From positions 1-42,786 of IMG/VR virus record IMGVR_UViG_3300009788_000061: 42,786 nucleotides of DNA; one strand, written 5' to 3'. This document shows positions 14,343 to 22,226 of this stretch, piece after piece. The position numbers and the translations under genes are program-made. The notes under the pieces were generated by a model that was not told the origin of the DNA, did no database searches, and saw only the letters and a list, made by a program, of their open reading frames with translations. How positions within the stretch are numbered: position 1 is the first letter of the stretch; each line of letters starts with the position of its first letter. Source of the stretch: a virus.

Positions 14343-15359
14343 TTATACAAAACTATACTTCAACGTGGCGTTGTGGCCGGCTTCCGATTTATCGTATTCT
14401 TCGAGTTGTTTTAAATTACTATGTCCTGTGATTTTCATAATATCAGAATCATGAACTCTTAACTCTTTCAAACGAGTAACTAATGTCACTCTCATGACGT
14501 GCGGAGTAACCCTGAAGGGGATACGTGCGTTTTTGCCGGCTTTGACAAAAACCAAAATCAGCGGATTATTGCAAATTTTTTTACCCGTCCTGGTGACGAA
14601 AACAAGATCATCGCCAGTACGGTCGCCTATATGACGTCGTAAGTCGCGCATAATGTGAGAAGGATAATTAATAACCGTTACTTTTATAGTTCCGCCTGTT
14701 TTGCTTTGTCTGAAAGTAATTTGTTTTTGCAGTAAATTAACGTTTTTCACTGTCAAACTCAAAACCTCGTTCGTTCGTTTTCCCCCCTGCAGCATAACTT
14801 TAGCAAGCAGAGCATACCGCTCATCAAGCTTTTCCAACTCCCGCATAAACAGTTTAGTCTGCCTGATAGATAATGATTTCGTTTTGACTTTGTCTCTAAC
14901 CTTGAAAAAGGTTTTATTGATTCCTGTTTTTTTTATAATTGCTTTTTGAATAATTCCGCCCGTCTGACGGTCAAGAAATCCGGTAAATGAGACATAAGCG
15001 GCGGCGCGGGCTTGCCTTGTGGCTTCGCTCCAGGGTACGTAGTTTTTAACGGAATCAATAACAATTTCATGATTAAACATGCTGAACTGCTTCAGAGTAC
15101 AGTTAATAATCACAAATTGCAGTTCCTCCAGGCGTTTAAATGCATATCGATAAGCCTTCGCTGTATGGAAATTCAGGGTTGACAGCCAATTATCGAGGGC
15201 TTCTTGTAATGAAATTTTGTGGAGTTGGCCCGCAATGTATTCATAACGCGCTCTCGTGGCTTCGAACTGCTCCATGTAATTTGGAGTGCGATTATTAGAC
15301 TGTGCGGCGATCAGGTCTAATGGAGATTGGTCATCTGGTCCGGGGATTAAATCATTCAT
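14343..15359 (-). CDS. tyrosine recombinase resembling chlamydial plasmid integrases
   Basis: This 338-aa protein has a complete active-site set: R195 (GGKRTNEV), K220 (RQSKTGG), H287 and R290 (TPHVMR), H313 (TGHSN) and Y322 (EEYDKS). Segments such as KVMLQGGKR, RVTPHVMR, DSDIMKITGHSN and YDKS match what I remember of the chlamydial plasmid proteins pGP8-D and pGP7-D, including the N-terminal FSMFNHE and ARAAAYVSF regions. Those proteins are plasmid-borne integrase homologues. The gene is convergent with the fibre-like gene and starts 18 bp from a perfect palindrome (15377-15414) that is a natural candidate binding site. It may resolve dimers, integrate the replicon or invert DNA. Confidence 0.88.
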   Translation of the reverse strand: MNDLIPGPDDQSPLDLIAAQSNNRTPNYMEQFEATRARYEYIAGQLHKISLQEALDNWLSTLNFHTAKAYRYAFKRLEELQFVIINCTLKQFSMFNHEIVIDSVKNYVPWSEATRQARAAAYVSFTGFLDRQTGGIIQKAIIKKTGINKTFFKVRDKVKTKSLSIRQTKLFMRELEKLDERYALLAKVMLQGGKRTNEVLSLTVKNVNLLQKQITFRQSKTGGTIKVTVINYPSHIMRDLRRHIGDRTGDDLVFVTRTGKKICNNPLILVFVKAGKNARIPFRVTPHVMRVTLVTRLKELRVHDSDIMKITGHSNLKQLEEYDKSEAGHNATLKYSFV

Positions 15360-15376
15360 GTTTTCCTTTATATAGA

Positions 15377-15414
15377 AATTTAGTTATCATATGATTTTCT
15401 ATGATAACTAAATT
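15377..15414. repeat. perfect 14-10-14 bp palindrome beside the integrase (loxP-like layout)
   Basis: AATTTAGTTATCAT (15377-15390) and its exact reverse complement (15401-15414) flank a 10-bp spacer. The architecture resembles tyrosine recombinase core sites such as loxP (13-8-13). It is 18 bp upstream of the integrase start codon, so an operator is also possible. No T run follows, so it is not a typical terminator. No second copy was found by eye. Confidence 0.6.
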
Positions 15415-15517
15415 ATTACACATAAAGACATAGTGAAACGAATTTCTGACGAACTATTAATAATAATCCATTGATTTTTTTGATTTACTTGTTTTAAGAT
15501 AAGTATTAAAATCATCT

Positions 15518-16534
15518 ATGCCTCAAAAAATTTCCGAACGCAGAAAAAAGTTGCTTCGCGCCCGGGCTAAAACAGGGCGACGTCCTCTTGATCCAATTCA
15601 TCCTGATTTGCTCGCGGCGGCTTGGTCTAAAAAGCTGCGGACTGAAGTCGGCAGGGGATTCGAGTTAGTCAAAAAACATTTGTTTCCGGTTCTAAGAGAA
15701 GACGACTTGGACGGCTTCGGAGGCGCGGTCAGGACGGACATAGACGATGACGCGGATATTATAAATCCAGTCATCAACAAAATTTTAGATCGGTATTTCG
15801 GCGGCATGTCCAGCCTGGAAAAGCCCAATCTGGGCAGATACTCCTCGCTATTAGCCAAACAATTAGTTCAACCTATGCAGAAGCAGGTTGACAGGCATCA
15901 CAAGACGCAGTTTTCGAGGACATTTAAAAAAATCGCCGGCGTTGATCCTTTGCAGTTCGAGCCTGAACTAAGCGGTTTTCTGGAAGTGGCCGGCGACCAG
16001 AACGTGAATAAAATAGTTTCTCTGAACAATTCTTATTTCGATACGATCAGAGAGAAAACCAATCAGGCTCTGAGGAAAGGCACGAGCGTCAGTGAACTGA
16101 CGGCAGAAATTACGGACCTGACTAAAACGACTCAAAGCCGCGCCAACCTGATCGCGATCGATCAGGTTCAAAAACTCAATTCCGACCTGGAGAGTCAGCG
16201 TCAGCAGAATAATCATATAAAACGTTATATATGGAGAACTCGTCGCAATACTCGCGTCAGGTCAAAAGCGAACTCAGACGGAACAGATGATCACGCCGGA
16301 CTAGAGGGAGCTGTATTTGATTGGAACTTTCCGCCTATAACCGTTTTGGCGGGGAAACGAGCCGGAGAGCGAAATCATCCAGGGCAGGATATAAACTGTA
16401 AATGTTGGGCGGAGCCGGTGATCGATGATCTTCTGGGGAGACGATCCAGGGCTTTGGAAGCGGCGGAACTTAAAACACAAAAACTGATTGGCGAGGGAAG
16501 AATTCCCGGCTATACTCTACCAAAAGCGGCTTAA
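15518..16534 (+). CDS. Mu F-like minor head protein
   Basis: This 338-aa protein matches the Mu F/SPP1 gp7 head morphogenesis family. It has a helical, charged N-terminal region. The conserved C-terminal part contains ARTD-like family marks: KTTQSRANLIAIDQVQKLNS, YIWRTRRNTRVRSKAN, DDHAGLEGAVFDW and the closing NHPGQDINCKCWAEPV. These proteins are injected or packaged minor head components, normally encoded right after the portal. Here the portal is 4.7 kb away. Its stop overlaps the next gene start (TAATG). Confidence 0.88.
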   Translation: MPQKISERRKKLLRARAKTGRRPLDPIHPDLLAAAWSKKLRTEVGRGFELVKKHLFPVLREDDLDGFGGAVRTDIDDDADIINPVINKILDRYFGGMSSLEKPNLGRYSSLLAKQLVQPMQKQVDRHHKTQFSRTFKKIAGVDPLQFEPELSGFLEVAGDQNVNKIVSLNNSYFDTIREKTNQALRKGTSVSELTAEITDLTKTTQSRANLIAIDQVQKLNSDLESQRQQNNHIKRYIWRTRRNTRVRSKANSDGTDDHAGLEGAVFDWNFPPITVLAGKRAGERNHPGQDINCKCWAEPVIDDLLGRRSRALEAAELKTQKLIGEGRIPGYTLPKAA

Positions 16535-16770
16535 TGAATGTAATTGAAATAGTCCATAAATACCTAGAAGACAATAATTTCGATGGGCTTTGCGGGGAAG
16601 AATGCGGCTGCGATTTGGAAGAGTTAGCTCCCTGCGATTCCGAGTCCGCGCTGTCTTGCGTTCCTGGATATAAAGTTCCCAAAACCTCTGATGATGGCGC
16701 AGGCCCAGGCGATTGGGAGATGCGCACCACTCGTGAAAATATCGATCAAACGCATGACTCTCCACTATGA
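16534..16770 (+). CDS. small Cys-rich phage protein (78 aa)
   Basis: The start overlaps the Mu F-like stop. The product opens MNVIEIVHKYLEDNNFDGLC and has a cysteine cluster GEECGCDLEELAPC, a pattern I have seen in small conserved proteins of many phages, usually without a known role. The cluster could bind zinc. The C-terminal half is low in structure. It is the first gene of a short accessory run between head genes. Confidence 0.6.
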   Translation: MNVIEIVHKYLEDNNFDGLCGEECGCDLEELAPCDSESALSCVPGYKVPKTSDDGAGPGDWEMRTTRENIDQTHDSPL

Positions 16771-16849
16771 TGATGGATTGATATACGATTGGGAAGAACT
16801 TGACAAAACGCCTGAAAAATCGAGCATAAAGAAGCTCAGTGTATATTAA
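16733..16849 (+). CDS. possible small gene (38 aa), GTG start
   Basis: A 38-codon frame overlaps the end of the Cys-rich gene and reads MKISIKRMTLHYDDGLIYDW and onwards to SIKKLSVY. A GGGAG ribosome site lies 11 bases before the GTG at 16733; an internal ATG at 16754 is an alternative start. It occupies most of the gap before the next gene and its composition is protein-like, but the short length limits confidence. Confidence 0.35.
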   Translation: MKISIKRMTLHYDDGLIYDWEELDKTPEKSSIKKLSVY

Positions 16850-16871
16850 ATAAAAAATCCTGAGAAAAACA

Positions 16872-17891
16872 ATGCCTACGTCCAGACAAAAAATTGAACT
16901 TGGTAAACCTTTCACGGTTGCCGTTCCGAATTCCCGCGAAAAAGATTTCGAAGTCATAAATTTGCAAAATCATAATTTTGACCTTTTGATTTGCAAAATT
17001 CTGAACAGCACTTCTTATGCCCCGCCGACCGCATACATCACAGATCAGACGAACAATATCATAAAGATCAGATTCGATGATTCTCGTCTGAATTTGAATA
17101 CCCCTTTGGAGCTGATTGTACAGGGAGTGGTTAACGAAAAAATTGAGGTGGTTCAAAAGAATGTTCTGCTTGACGGAGAAAAAACCGCTGCGGCAGTTCA
17201 AAAAGCAGCTTCCGGAAGCTGGAAAACTATAAAATTCATTTTTTGGTCATTTTTTTTCCTATCAACATTTTTTTATTTCATAAAAAGTACCACCTTCGGC
17301 GATTTTATAATTGACGTCTGGAGTCGCTTTAATGCCGCTCAAGTTATAAAAATGACCGACGAAATGGATCCTCGGATTCTGACGAACAAACATCATGTTT
17401 ATGAAACAGCAGCTTTTACTGAGTTTAACGCGTTGTATAAACGAAATTTCGGTTCCGGCAAAAAGCTGAAAGACCTTTATCGATTCGCCGGCAACAATTT
17501 CTTTGTGACGGATGATCTGATCCAGAATAAAGATGGTTCCTTTATGCTCGTTACAAAGAGTCAGGCGGAAAAATTTTGCGAGATGATCGCCGGACGGCTT
17601 CTTTCAGTCGAGGAACTCGGTGCTTATTTAGCGGGACAATACTTGACGATTGAAAATTTCATCTGGCCGATAAGTCTGCGCGCCGCAGTCCCGGAATGGA
17701 GCGGGACAAAATATCGTTGGGACGACTACTGGCTATATTTGAAAAACGCGCCGGTGGAAAATATAAAAGACATTGACGAGGATGATATAAAGTTGAGTCC
17801 TGATAAAAAATTCGTAGTGGCCGACGACGGCGACGTGAAAGCGGCTTTTCGATGCGGCTTTGATGGCAACATATTTTCACCGGCGATATAA
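16872..17891 (+). CDS. membrane-anchored protein with a possible FGE/C-type-lectin-like C-terminal domain
   Basis: In this 339-aa protein, residues 1-100 form a beta-rich domain (GKPFTVAVPN ... LELIVQGVV). A strong hydrophobic segment at about 117-135 (FIFWSFFFLSTFFYFI) is a single membrane helix. The C-terminal domain (about 205-339) has SQAEKFCEMIAGRLLSVEEL, then AAVPEWSG, a Trp/Tyr-rich stretch and the end AAFRCGF, an order reminiscent of formylglycine-generating-enzyme-like and C-type-lectin-fold domains. That match is suggestive only. The catalytic Cys of true FGE cannot be confirmed. It could be a surface or inner-membrane ligand-binding protein. Its position among head genes is unusual. 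Confidence 0.5.
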   Translation: MPTSRQKIELGKPFTVAVPNSREKDFEVINLQNHNFDLLICKILNSTSYAPPTAYITDQTNNIIKIRFDDSRLNLNTPLELIVQGVVNEKIEVVQKNVLLDGEKTAAAVQKAASGSWKTIKFIFWSFFFLSTFFYFIKSTTFGDFIIDVWSRFNAAQVIKMTDEMDPRILTNKHHVYETAAFTEFNALYKRNFGSGKKLKDLYRFAGNNFFVTDDLIQNKDGSFMLVTKSQAEKFCEMIAGRLLSVEELGAYLAGQYLTIENFIWPISLRAAVPEWSGTKYRWDDYWLYLKNAPVENIKDIDEDDIKLSPDKKFVVADDGDVKAAFRCGFDGNIFSPAI

Positions 17892-17892
17892 A

Positions 17893-18237
17893 ATGGGAAC
17901 AGGAATTGAGTTAATAGCAAAGGAAAGAAAAAGGCAGATAAACGATGAGGGGTGGTCTGCTGAGCATGATTTGCAACATACATCAAACGAATTAGCAATG
18001 GCAGCTGCATGCTACGCGCTGGATAAAGAAGAAGTTTTTGTTTTAAAGTCCCAAATGGGCGAACCACCAGAAATTTTTGATCCATGGCCTTGGTTCAGTA
18101 AATATTATAGATATTCAGATAATGCCCCTGGGTACATAAAAACGCATGACAAAAGAGATACGCATGATCGCATAAAAAAACTAACAATATCGGGGGCTTT
18201 AATTGCAGCCGAATTAGATAGATTACTGTCGACATAA
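17893..18237 (+). CDS. conserved small phage protein (ERxRQ...EGW...EHD family)
   Basis: Starting at ATG 17893 the 114-aa product opens MGTGIELIAKERKRQINDEG and continues WSAEHDLQHTSNELAMAAACYA, then a Trp/Pro-rich middle (DPWPWFSKYYRY) and DRIKKLTISGALIAAELDRL. This exact order (ERxRQ, EGW, EHD, GELAxAAxCYA-like, WPW, LxxAGALIAAEIDRL-like) is shared by many small phage proteins of unknown role, some loosely related to all-alpha NTP pyrophosphohydrolases. No enzymatic residues can be assigned with confidence. An upstream in-frame ATG exists but overlaps the previous gene. Confidence 0.65.
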   Translation: MGTGIELIAKERKRQINDEGWSAEHDLQHTSNELAMAAACYALDKEEVFVLKSQMGEPPEIFDPWPWFSKYYRYSDNAPGYIKTHDKRDTHDRIKKLTISGALIAAELDRLLST

Positions 18238-18240
18238 AAA

Positions 18241-18786
18241 ATGAAATTTTATATACCGTTCTTCGGGCTTTTGGAAAAAACCATCAAGATGAACTTTGTA
18301 CAGAGGTTTTTGATGGTTTTTCGCGATACTCAGGATATACATAGAGTGTTGATCATCATTCCCCTGGTATTATTGATTTCGCATTCTATATATTTAAAAA
18401 CTCAGTCTCATGTCGAGGTGATTCTCTACACGTTACAAAGCAGCGAAATCTTTTGGTTGGTTCTTGCGGGCTTCATTCTTTTATTTGTCGCCTGCTGGGC
18501 TGTTTTTTCGACGCCCTTCAATCCGTCTTTATATGTTCGCCAGATGATCTTCGCAATCTGGACGGCGTTACTGCACCGTTTGGGATACGGACTCGAAATT
18601 TTGGGATCTACATATTTTACGCTGGTGTCTTTCGTAGCACTCACTTCGTTCTTGCCTTTCGCATTCACGGGATTGAAGATCGAGCAATTATTCAAGAGTT
18701 GGAAAGAGGAATATGAGTCAAACAAAAAATCAGAGCCGGCCGTGGTCTCCTTATCCAGCTCAAATTCTAAAAGCAACGTGGCATAA
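18241..18786 (+). CDS. integral membrane protein (181 aa)
   Basis: Three or four hydrophobic segments are visible: about 34-52 (HRVLIIIPLVLLISHSIY), 69-90 (FWLVLAGFILLFVACWAVF) and 122-140 (YFTLVSFVALTSFLPFAF). The C-terminal tail is polar and Ser-rich. The gene overlaps the next membrane gene by 74 bp, so the pair is probably co-expressed. A holin-like role is possible because no other lysis gene was found, but no holin signature is present. No family recognised. Confidence 0.5.
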   Translation: MKFYIPFFGLLEKTIKMNFVQRFLMVFRDTQDIHRVLIIIPLVLLISHSIYLKTQSHVEVILYTLQSSEIFWLVLAGFILLFVACWAVFSTPFNPSLYVRQMIFAIWTALLHRLGYGLEILGSTYFTLVSFVALTSFLPFAFTGLKIEQLFKSWKEEYESNKKSEPAVVSLSSSNSKSNVA

Positions 18787-19105
18787 GTATTTTTTATTAA
18801 GCTTTTTTTTGCCCCGCGTTGCTTTGGGATTTTCCTTCACTGACGCTGCAGGAGCCTACGATATTATCCACAAAGCGAACAATATGTATTTTTTCGCAGC
18901 AGTGGGGTTGCTGATGGCTTCGATCAATATATCATGGAGAATCAGGAATGGCGGTCAAATGCGGCTCTGGCTCAGCCGATCCATGGCGTGTATGTTTTTT
19001 ACTATTAACGCCGTCTGTATTATCTTTCTAGTTATCCATTTCGCGCCGGAAATGGAGTCGATTTTCGACTGGTGCTTTAATTTTATCGGTAGGATTTTCG
19101 GATGA
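18713..19105 (+). CDS. integral membrane protein (130 aa)
   Basis: The protein has hydrophobic segments near 26-42 (KYFLLSFFLPRVALGF), 59-73 and 90-110 (ACMFFTINAVCIIFLVIHFA). The first could be read as a signal-anchor with AFS-like residues after it. Its layout recalls conjugation pilin-like or holin-like small membrane proteins, without a defining motif. The stop overlaps the DUF2213 gene start (ATGA). It belongs with the preceding membrane gene to a compact cassette inside the head module. Confidence 0.5.
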   Translation: MSQTKNQSRPWSPYPAQILKATWHKYFLLSFFLPRVALGFSFTDAAGAYDIIHKANNMYFFAAVGLLMASINISWRIRNGGQMRLWLSRSMACMFFTINAVCIIFLVIHFAPEMESIFDWCFNFIGRIFG

Positions 19106-20229
19106 CAGACGAATTCAGGACGGACAGCTTCATCCCCAGCGTAGCGGAAAAAGTAGACGAAAATGGATTTCTGGTACTAAACGCCAGGCCCACCAAGGCG
19201 GGTGTTTTTACATATAAAGATCACCGTGGGAACACAGTCAGAGAGCTGAGACATCCGGACGATGTTTTTGATCCGGACTCAATGAAAACCTTGGCGATGA
19301 AGCCTTTCAGTATGCTTCATAAAGGCCAGCTGCTTAATTCCGAGACAGTCAAAGAAAACTCTCACGGCATGACGGGCGAAAATGTCAGCAGAATCGATAA
19401 TTATCTTCAATGCAAAATATCGGTTCAGGACCAGAAAGCGATAGACGTCATTATAGGTTTAAAAAAACCTAAACTTTCGGCCGGCTACAGATGTAGTATA
19501 GAAAAAGTCACCGGAGAATTTGAGGGAGTCAGATACGATCAGAGACAAAGAAATATAAGATACAATCATGTTACGGGCGGCCTTTCCGCCGGAGAAGCCA
19601 GAGGCGGTGATGGATGCGAATTCCGTTTTGATCAAGTTTCCGAGCTAATTGATAAAATTGAAAAAGAGGATTTGGTTATGCCAAAAATAAAAATACCGGG
19701 CGTAGAAATAGGCAAAGGAGAAAACGCCATCAGGCTGGATTCTCTTACACTTGATGACACGCCGGAAGTCGCGATATTGCTCAAACAGCGCGATGACATG
19801 ATAGTCGCTTTAAATGGATCTCAAACGAGACTGGACAGGGCCGAGGGGGAAAGGGATCAGGTCAAAGCCGACAAAGAAAAGGTCGAGCAAAAGCTTGCGG
19901 AAGCGATCCCGGCTGAAAGATTTGATGCCGACGTCAAAGAACGCTCCGAACTTGAAACCATGGCCGGAGAAATCAAGATCGAAGATTTTCAAAAAATGAG
20001 CAACAAGGAAATCAAAAAAGCCATCTGCATGGCTGAAAATCCGAAGGCCGACGAAAGTCGGCTTGATTCGAGTGGTTATCTGGAGGGTCAGTTCGATAGC
20101 ATAAAATTAAATTGGAGCGGGGTGGCGTCAAAACAAAAGACTTTGAAAGCTCTGGACTTTTATAAAAGCAAGAATGCTTCGGACACTATGCCTGATCAGC
20201 AAGGCGAAATCAATTATATGCCGAAATAA
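19102..20229 (+). CDS. DUF2213-type prohead protease/scaffold protein
   Basis: This 375-aa protein has the DUF2213 N-terminal region: an opening with NARPTKAGVFTY, HPDDVFDPDSMKTLAMKP, then THxx-like HGMTGENVSRID and PKLSAGYRC, RQRNIRYNHVTGG. The family belongs to prohead proteases with a Ser-His active site (candidate residues S in KLSAGYR and H in SMLHKGQ). After about residue 190 the sequence is charged and coiled-coil (QTRLDRAEGERDQVKADKEK), typical of a scaffold. Protease-scaffold fusions direct capsid assembly. It is followed by cement and capsid genes in the usual order. Confidence 0.8.
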   Translation: MTDEFRTDSFIPSVAEKVDENGFLVLNARPTKAGVFTYKDHRGNTVRELRHPDDVFDPDSMKTLAMKPFSMLHKGQLLNSETVKENSHGMTGENVSRIDNYLQCKISVQDQKAIDVIIGLKKPKLSAGYRCSIEKVTGEFEGVRYDQRQRNIRYNHVTGGLSAGEARGGDGCEFRFDQVSELIDKIEKEDLVMPKIKIPGVEIGKGENAIRLDSLTLDDTPEVAILLKQRDDMIVALNGSQTRLDRAEGERDQVKADKEKVEQKLAEAIPAERFDADVKERSELETMAGEIKIEDFQKMSNKEIKKAICMAENPKADESRLDSSGYLEGQFDSIKLNWSGVASKQKTLKALDFYKSKNASDTMPDQQGEINYMPK

Positions 20230-20241
20230 GGAGAAAATAGT

Positions 20242-20976
20242 ATGTCGCAAACGACTGTAAGCAAATATCAGGATCAGTGGCAAAAGGGCCAGGTGGCGAC
20301 TTCTCATTATGTGAGAGACGTAACCGCGATCTCTGAAGATGTTACCAATATTGAATTCGGCGAGCTGCTCGTAAGAGGCGCGGACAAGGACGACGGAGCC
20401 AGACAACCGGATTCGATTCTGTCTGCGGTGACGGGTAAAGTATATGATATCACTGATAATGTCGCAGAAGTGACCAGCGCGGCTCATGGCCTTGAAGACG
20501 GACAGAAAATCCTGGTCGCTACCGCTACTCCCACGACGGCACTGAACGGTGAACGCCACATAACTATTATTGACGCAGGGAGTTTTTCTTTCCCCACTTC
20601 AGAGGGAGACGCATCGGGAACACTAGATTATAGCGTTGTGGCTTTCGTTCAAAAGGACATAAAGGGTCTCGTGGTCAAGCCCGTTTCTGGCGGTAAGGCG
20701 AAGCGTTTTTCTGACGGAGTTATCAATTTCAGTCTCGGTGACGCAATAACGCTGTTGGAGGAGGGAGATATCGCCATCGAGCTGGGCTCCACCGTGGAGG
20801 CCGGAGATGACGCCTATTACGTCCACACTGCGGGCGGAGCTTCGACCCAGTATACCTACAGAAATGATGCCGATACGGATAAGGCGACAAAAATTCCGGG
20901 CAGCTTTCAACAGGGCGGCGTAGAGGGTGATATCGTTATGATGAGATTTAACATTGACGCCGTGCTCGGCTCATAA
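20242..20976 (+). CDS. capsid cement/decoration-type protein with an inserted FCCH-like domain
   Basis: This 244-aa gene between protease and capsid occupies the place of capsid cement proteins. AAGGAGAAAATAGT precedes its ATG. The N-terminal (1-60) and C-terminal (135-244, IELGSTVEAGDDAYYVHTAG) parts resemble cement/Gp24-type folds. Residues about 66-131 form an inserted module: VAEVTSAAHGLEDGQKILV, LNG, then DAGSFSF and SGTLDY. The same module appears twice in the sheath and, more diverged, in the baseplate J-like protein. It resembles the E1 FCCH-like domain often inserted in phage structural proteins. The insertion probably projects from the capsid surface. Confidence 0.68.
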   Translation: MSQTTVSKYQDQWQKGQVATSHYVRDVTAISEDVTNIEFGELLVRGADKDDGARQPDSILSAVTGKVYDITDNVAEVTSAAHGLEDGQKILVATATPTTALNGERHITIIDAGSFSFPTSEGDASGTLDYSVVAFVQKDIKGLVVKPVSGGKAKRFSDGVINFSLGDAITLLEEGDIAIELGSTVEAGDDAYYVHTAGGASTQYTYRNDADTDKATKIPGSFQQGGVEGDIVMMRFNIDAVLGS

Positions 20977-20988
20977 GGAGATAAAAAA

Positions 20989-22221
20989 ATGAGTAGTGTT
21001 GTGAGACTTGATTCAAGAGTTCGAGCAGAAATCAGTCGTGTTGACATAATTATGCACGAATTGACGAGCAAACCGTCGTGGATGAGAGCATTCGGCGTTG
21101 GACATTCGGACAGTGAAATGAAAAATGGATTAAATAGATTGAGCGAGGGATTCAGAGGTGCGCACCTGGAAGCTCAAGAAGCCACTAATCCTTTGTATAA
21201 CGGCGTGTCTGAATTATTTGAGCGTTGCGACACCAAAGAGGCGCGGGCCAATAATATCGCCGAAATTGAAAAATTTATCTGGAAACGAAAACAGGCCCGG
21301 ATGGATGCCGAGGAAGGAATTTTCTACGAGCCTCAACTGACTGATTTCGATCCGATCAGATACCGGGTTCTGAAGCAAGTGCTGGGGAAATGGAAAGGTC
21401 TATTGCCCGTCAAAACCGTGGCGGTGGGAGCGACGGAGACAAAATACACGATGTGGGAATCCACTGGACGGACTAATAAGTCCAGTCCTGGCAAAATGAC
21501 TGGGGTGAATTACGTCGGCGTTAAAAACGAGCGTTTCACTAACAAAATAGTGACCTCAACGCTCGGTTATCAGTATACCACTGACGACCTGAGAAAAGCG
21601 GCCTATTCAGGGGAACCACTCACGGATGAACTTTTAATAGCCTCGCTACAGGCTGTCGCGATAGAGCTAGATGACACGGCATGGAACGGAGACTCGGCCA
21701 GAGGACTTTTCGGAGCGATCAATCATCCGGGAGTTCCCAATCTTCAGGCGGTACTGGATGGAGGGACGAGAAGCTGGTCAGATCTCAATAAATCAAATGA
21801 TTCCGTATTTGCGGACATCAATGGCGGGATCGGACAAATAGCCGTCAATTCAAGAGAAAATTGGACGGCCGAGAATACGGTATTCAATATGATTATAGAT
21901 CGGGCGACGAAACAGAATCTGAACAGGCGGATGGCGGCTGGAACCGACACCACCTTATTGAGTTTCATCAGAAATAACGTCGACGCCGGTATCGGCAGAA
22001 TCGATGTTATTCCCGATATAGCAGGCAGCGGTCCCGGCGGCAGCAATCAGGCGTTGATCTATCCGTTTGATCCAAGGGTTTTAAGATACCGCGTCAATGA
22101 AAATATTTTATGGGCCCCAATGCAATGGGTCGATCTCCTTATCAAATTCCCCGGTGAAATTATTCACGGCGGAGTTGAAGTCATTTATCCCGTGGCGATA
22201 ATAGAAATCTATGACATTTAA
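20989..22221 (+). CDS. major capsid protein (DUF2184-like)
   Basis: This 410-aa gene has a strong AAGGAGATAAAAAA ribosome site, as expected for the most abundant virion protein. It lacks a homopolymeric motif but has the DUF2184 pattern: FYEPQLTDFDPIRYRVL, LPVKTVAVGATETKYTMWES, LGYQYTTDDLRKAA, DDTAWNGDSARGLFGAINHP and the end WVDLLIKFPGEIIHGGVEV. These belong to HK97-fold capsid proteins. The N-terminal 110 residues are helical and may act as a delta domain. Order (protease, cement, capsid, connectors) supports the call. Confidence 0.88.
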   Translation: MSSVVRLDSRVRAEISRVDIIMHELTSKPSWMRAFGVGHSDSEMKNGLNRLSEGFRGAHLEAQEATNPLYNGVSELFERCDTKEARANNIAEIEKFIWKRKQARMDAEEGIFYEPQLTDFDPIRYRVLKQVLGKWKGLLPVKTVAVGATETKYTMWESTGRTNKSSPGKMTGVNYVGVKNERFTNKIVTSTLGYQYTTDDLRKAAYSGEPLTDELLIASLQAVAIELDDTAWNGDSARGLFGAINHPGVPNLQAVLDGGTRSWSDLNKSNDSVFADINGGIGQIAVNSRENWTAENTVFNMIIDRATKQNLNRRMAAGTDTTLLSFIRNNVDAGIGRIDVIPDIAGSGPGGSNQALIYPFDPRVLRYRVNENILWAPMQWVDLLIKFPGEIIHGGVEVIYPVAIIEIYDI

Positions 22222-22226
22222 TTAAT

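Noticed and set aside
15465-15485. A fifth copy of the CAGTAATAATAATTAC motif (TATTAATAATAATCC)
   Set aside because: Only the central AATAATAAT part matches, which is expected by chance in AT-rich DNA.
16872-17891. A diversity-generating retroelement target gene
   Set aside because: No reverse transcriptase and no template/variable repeat pair was found in the window, so only the weak fold similarity remains.
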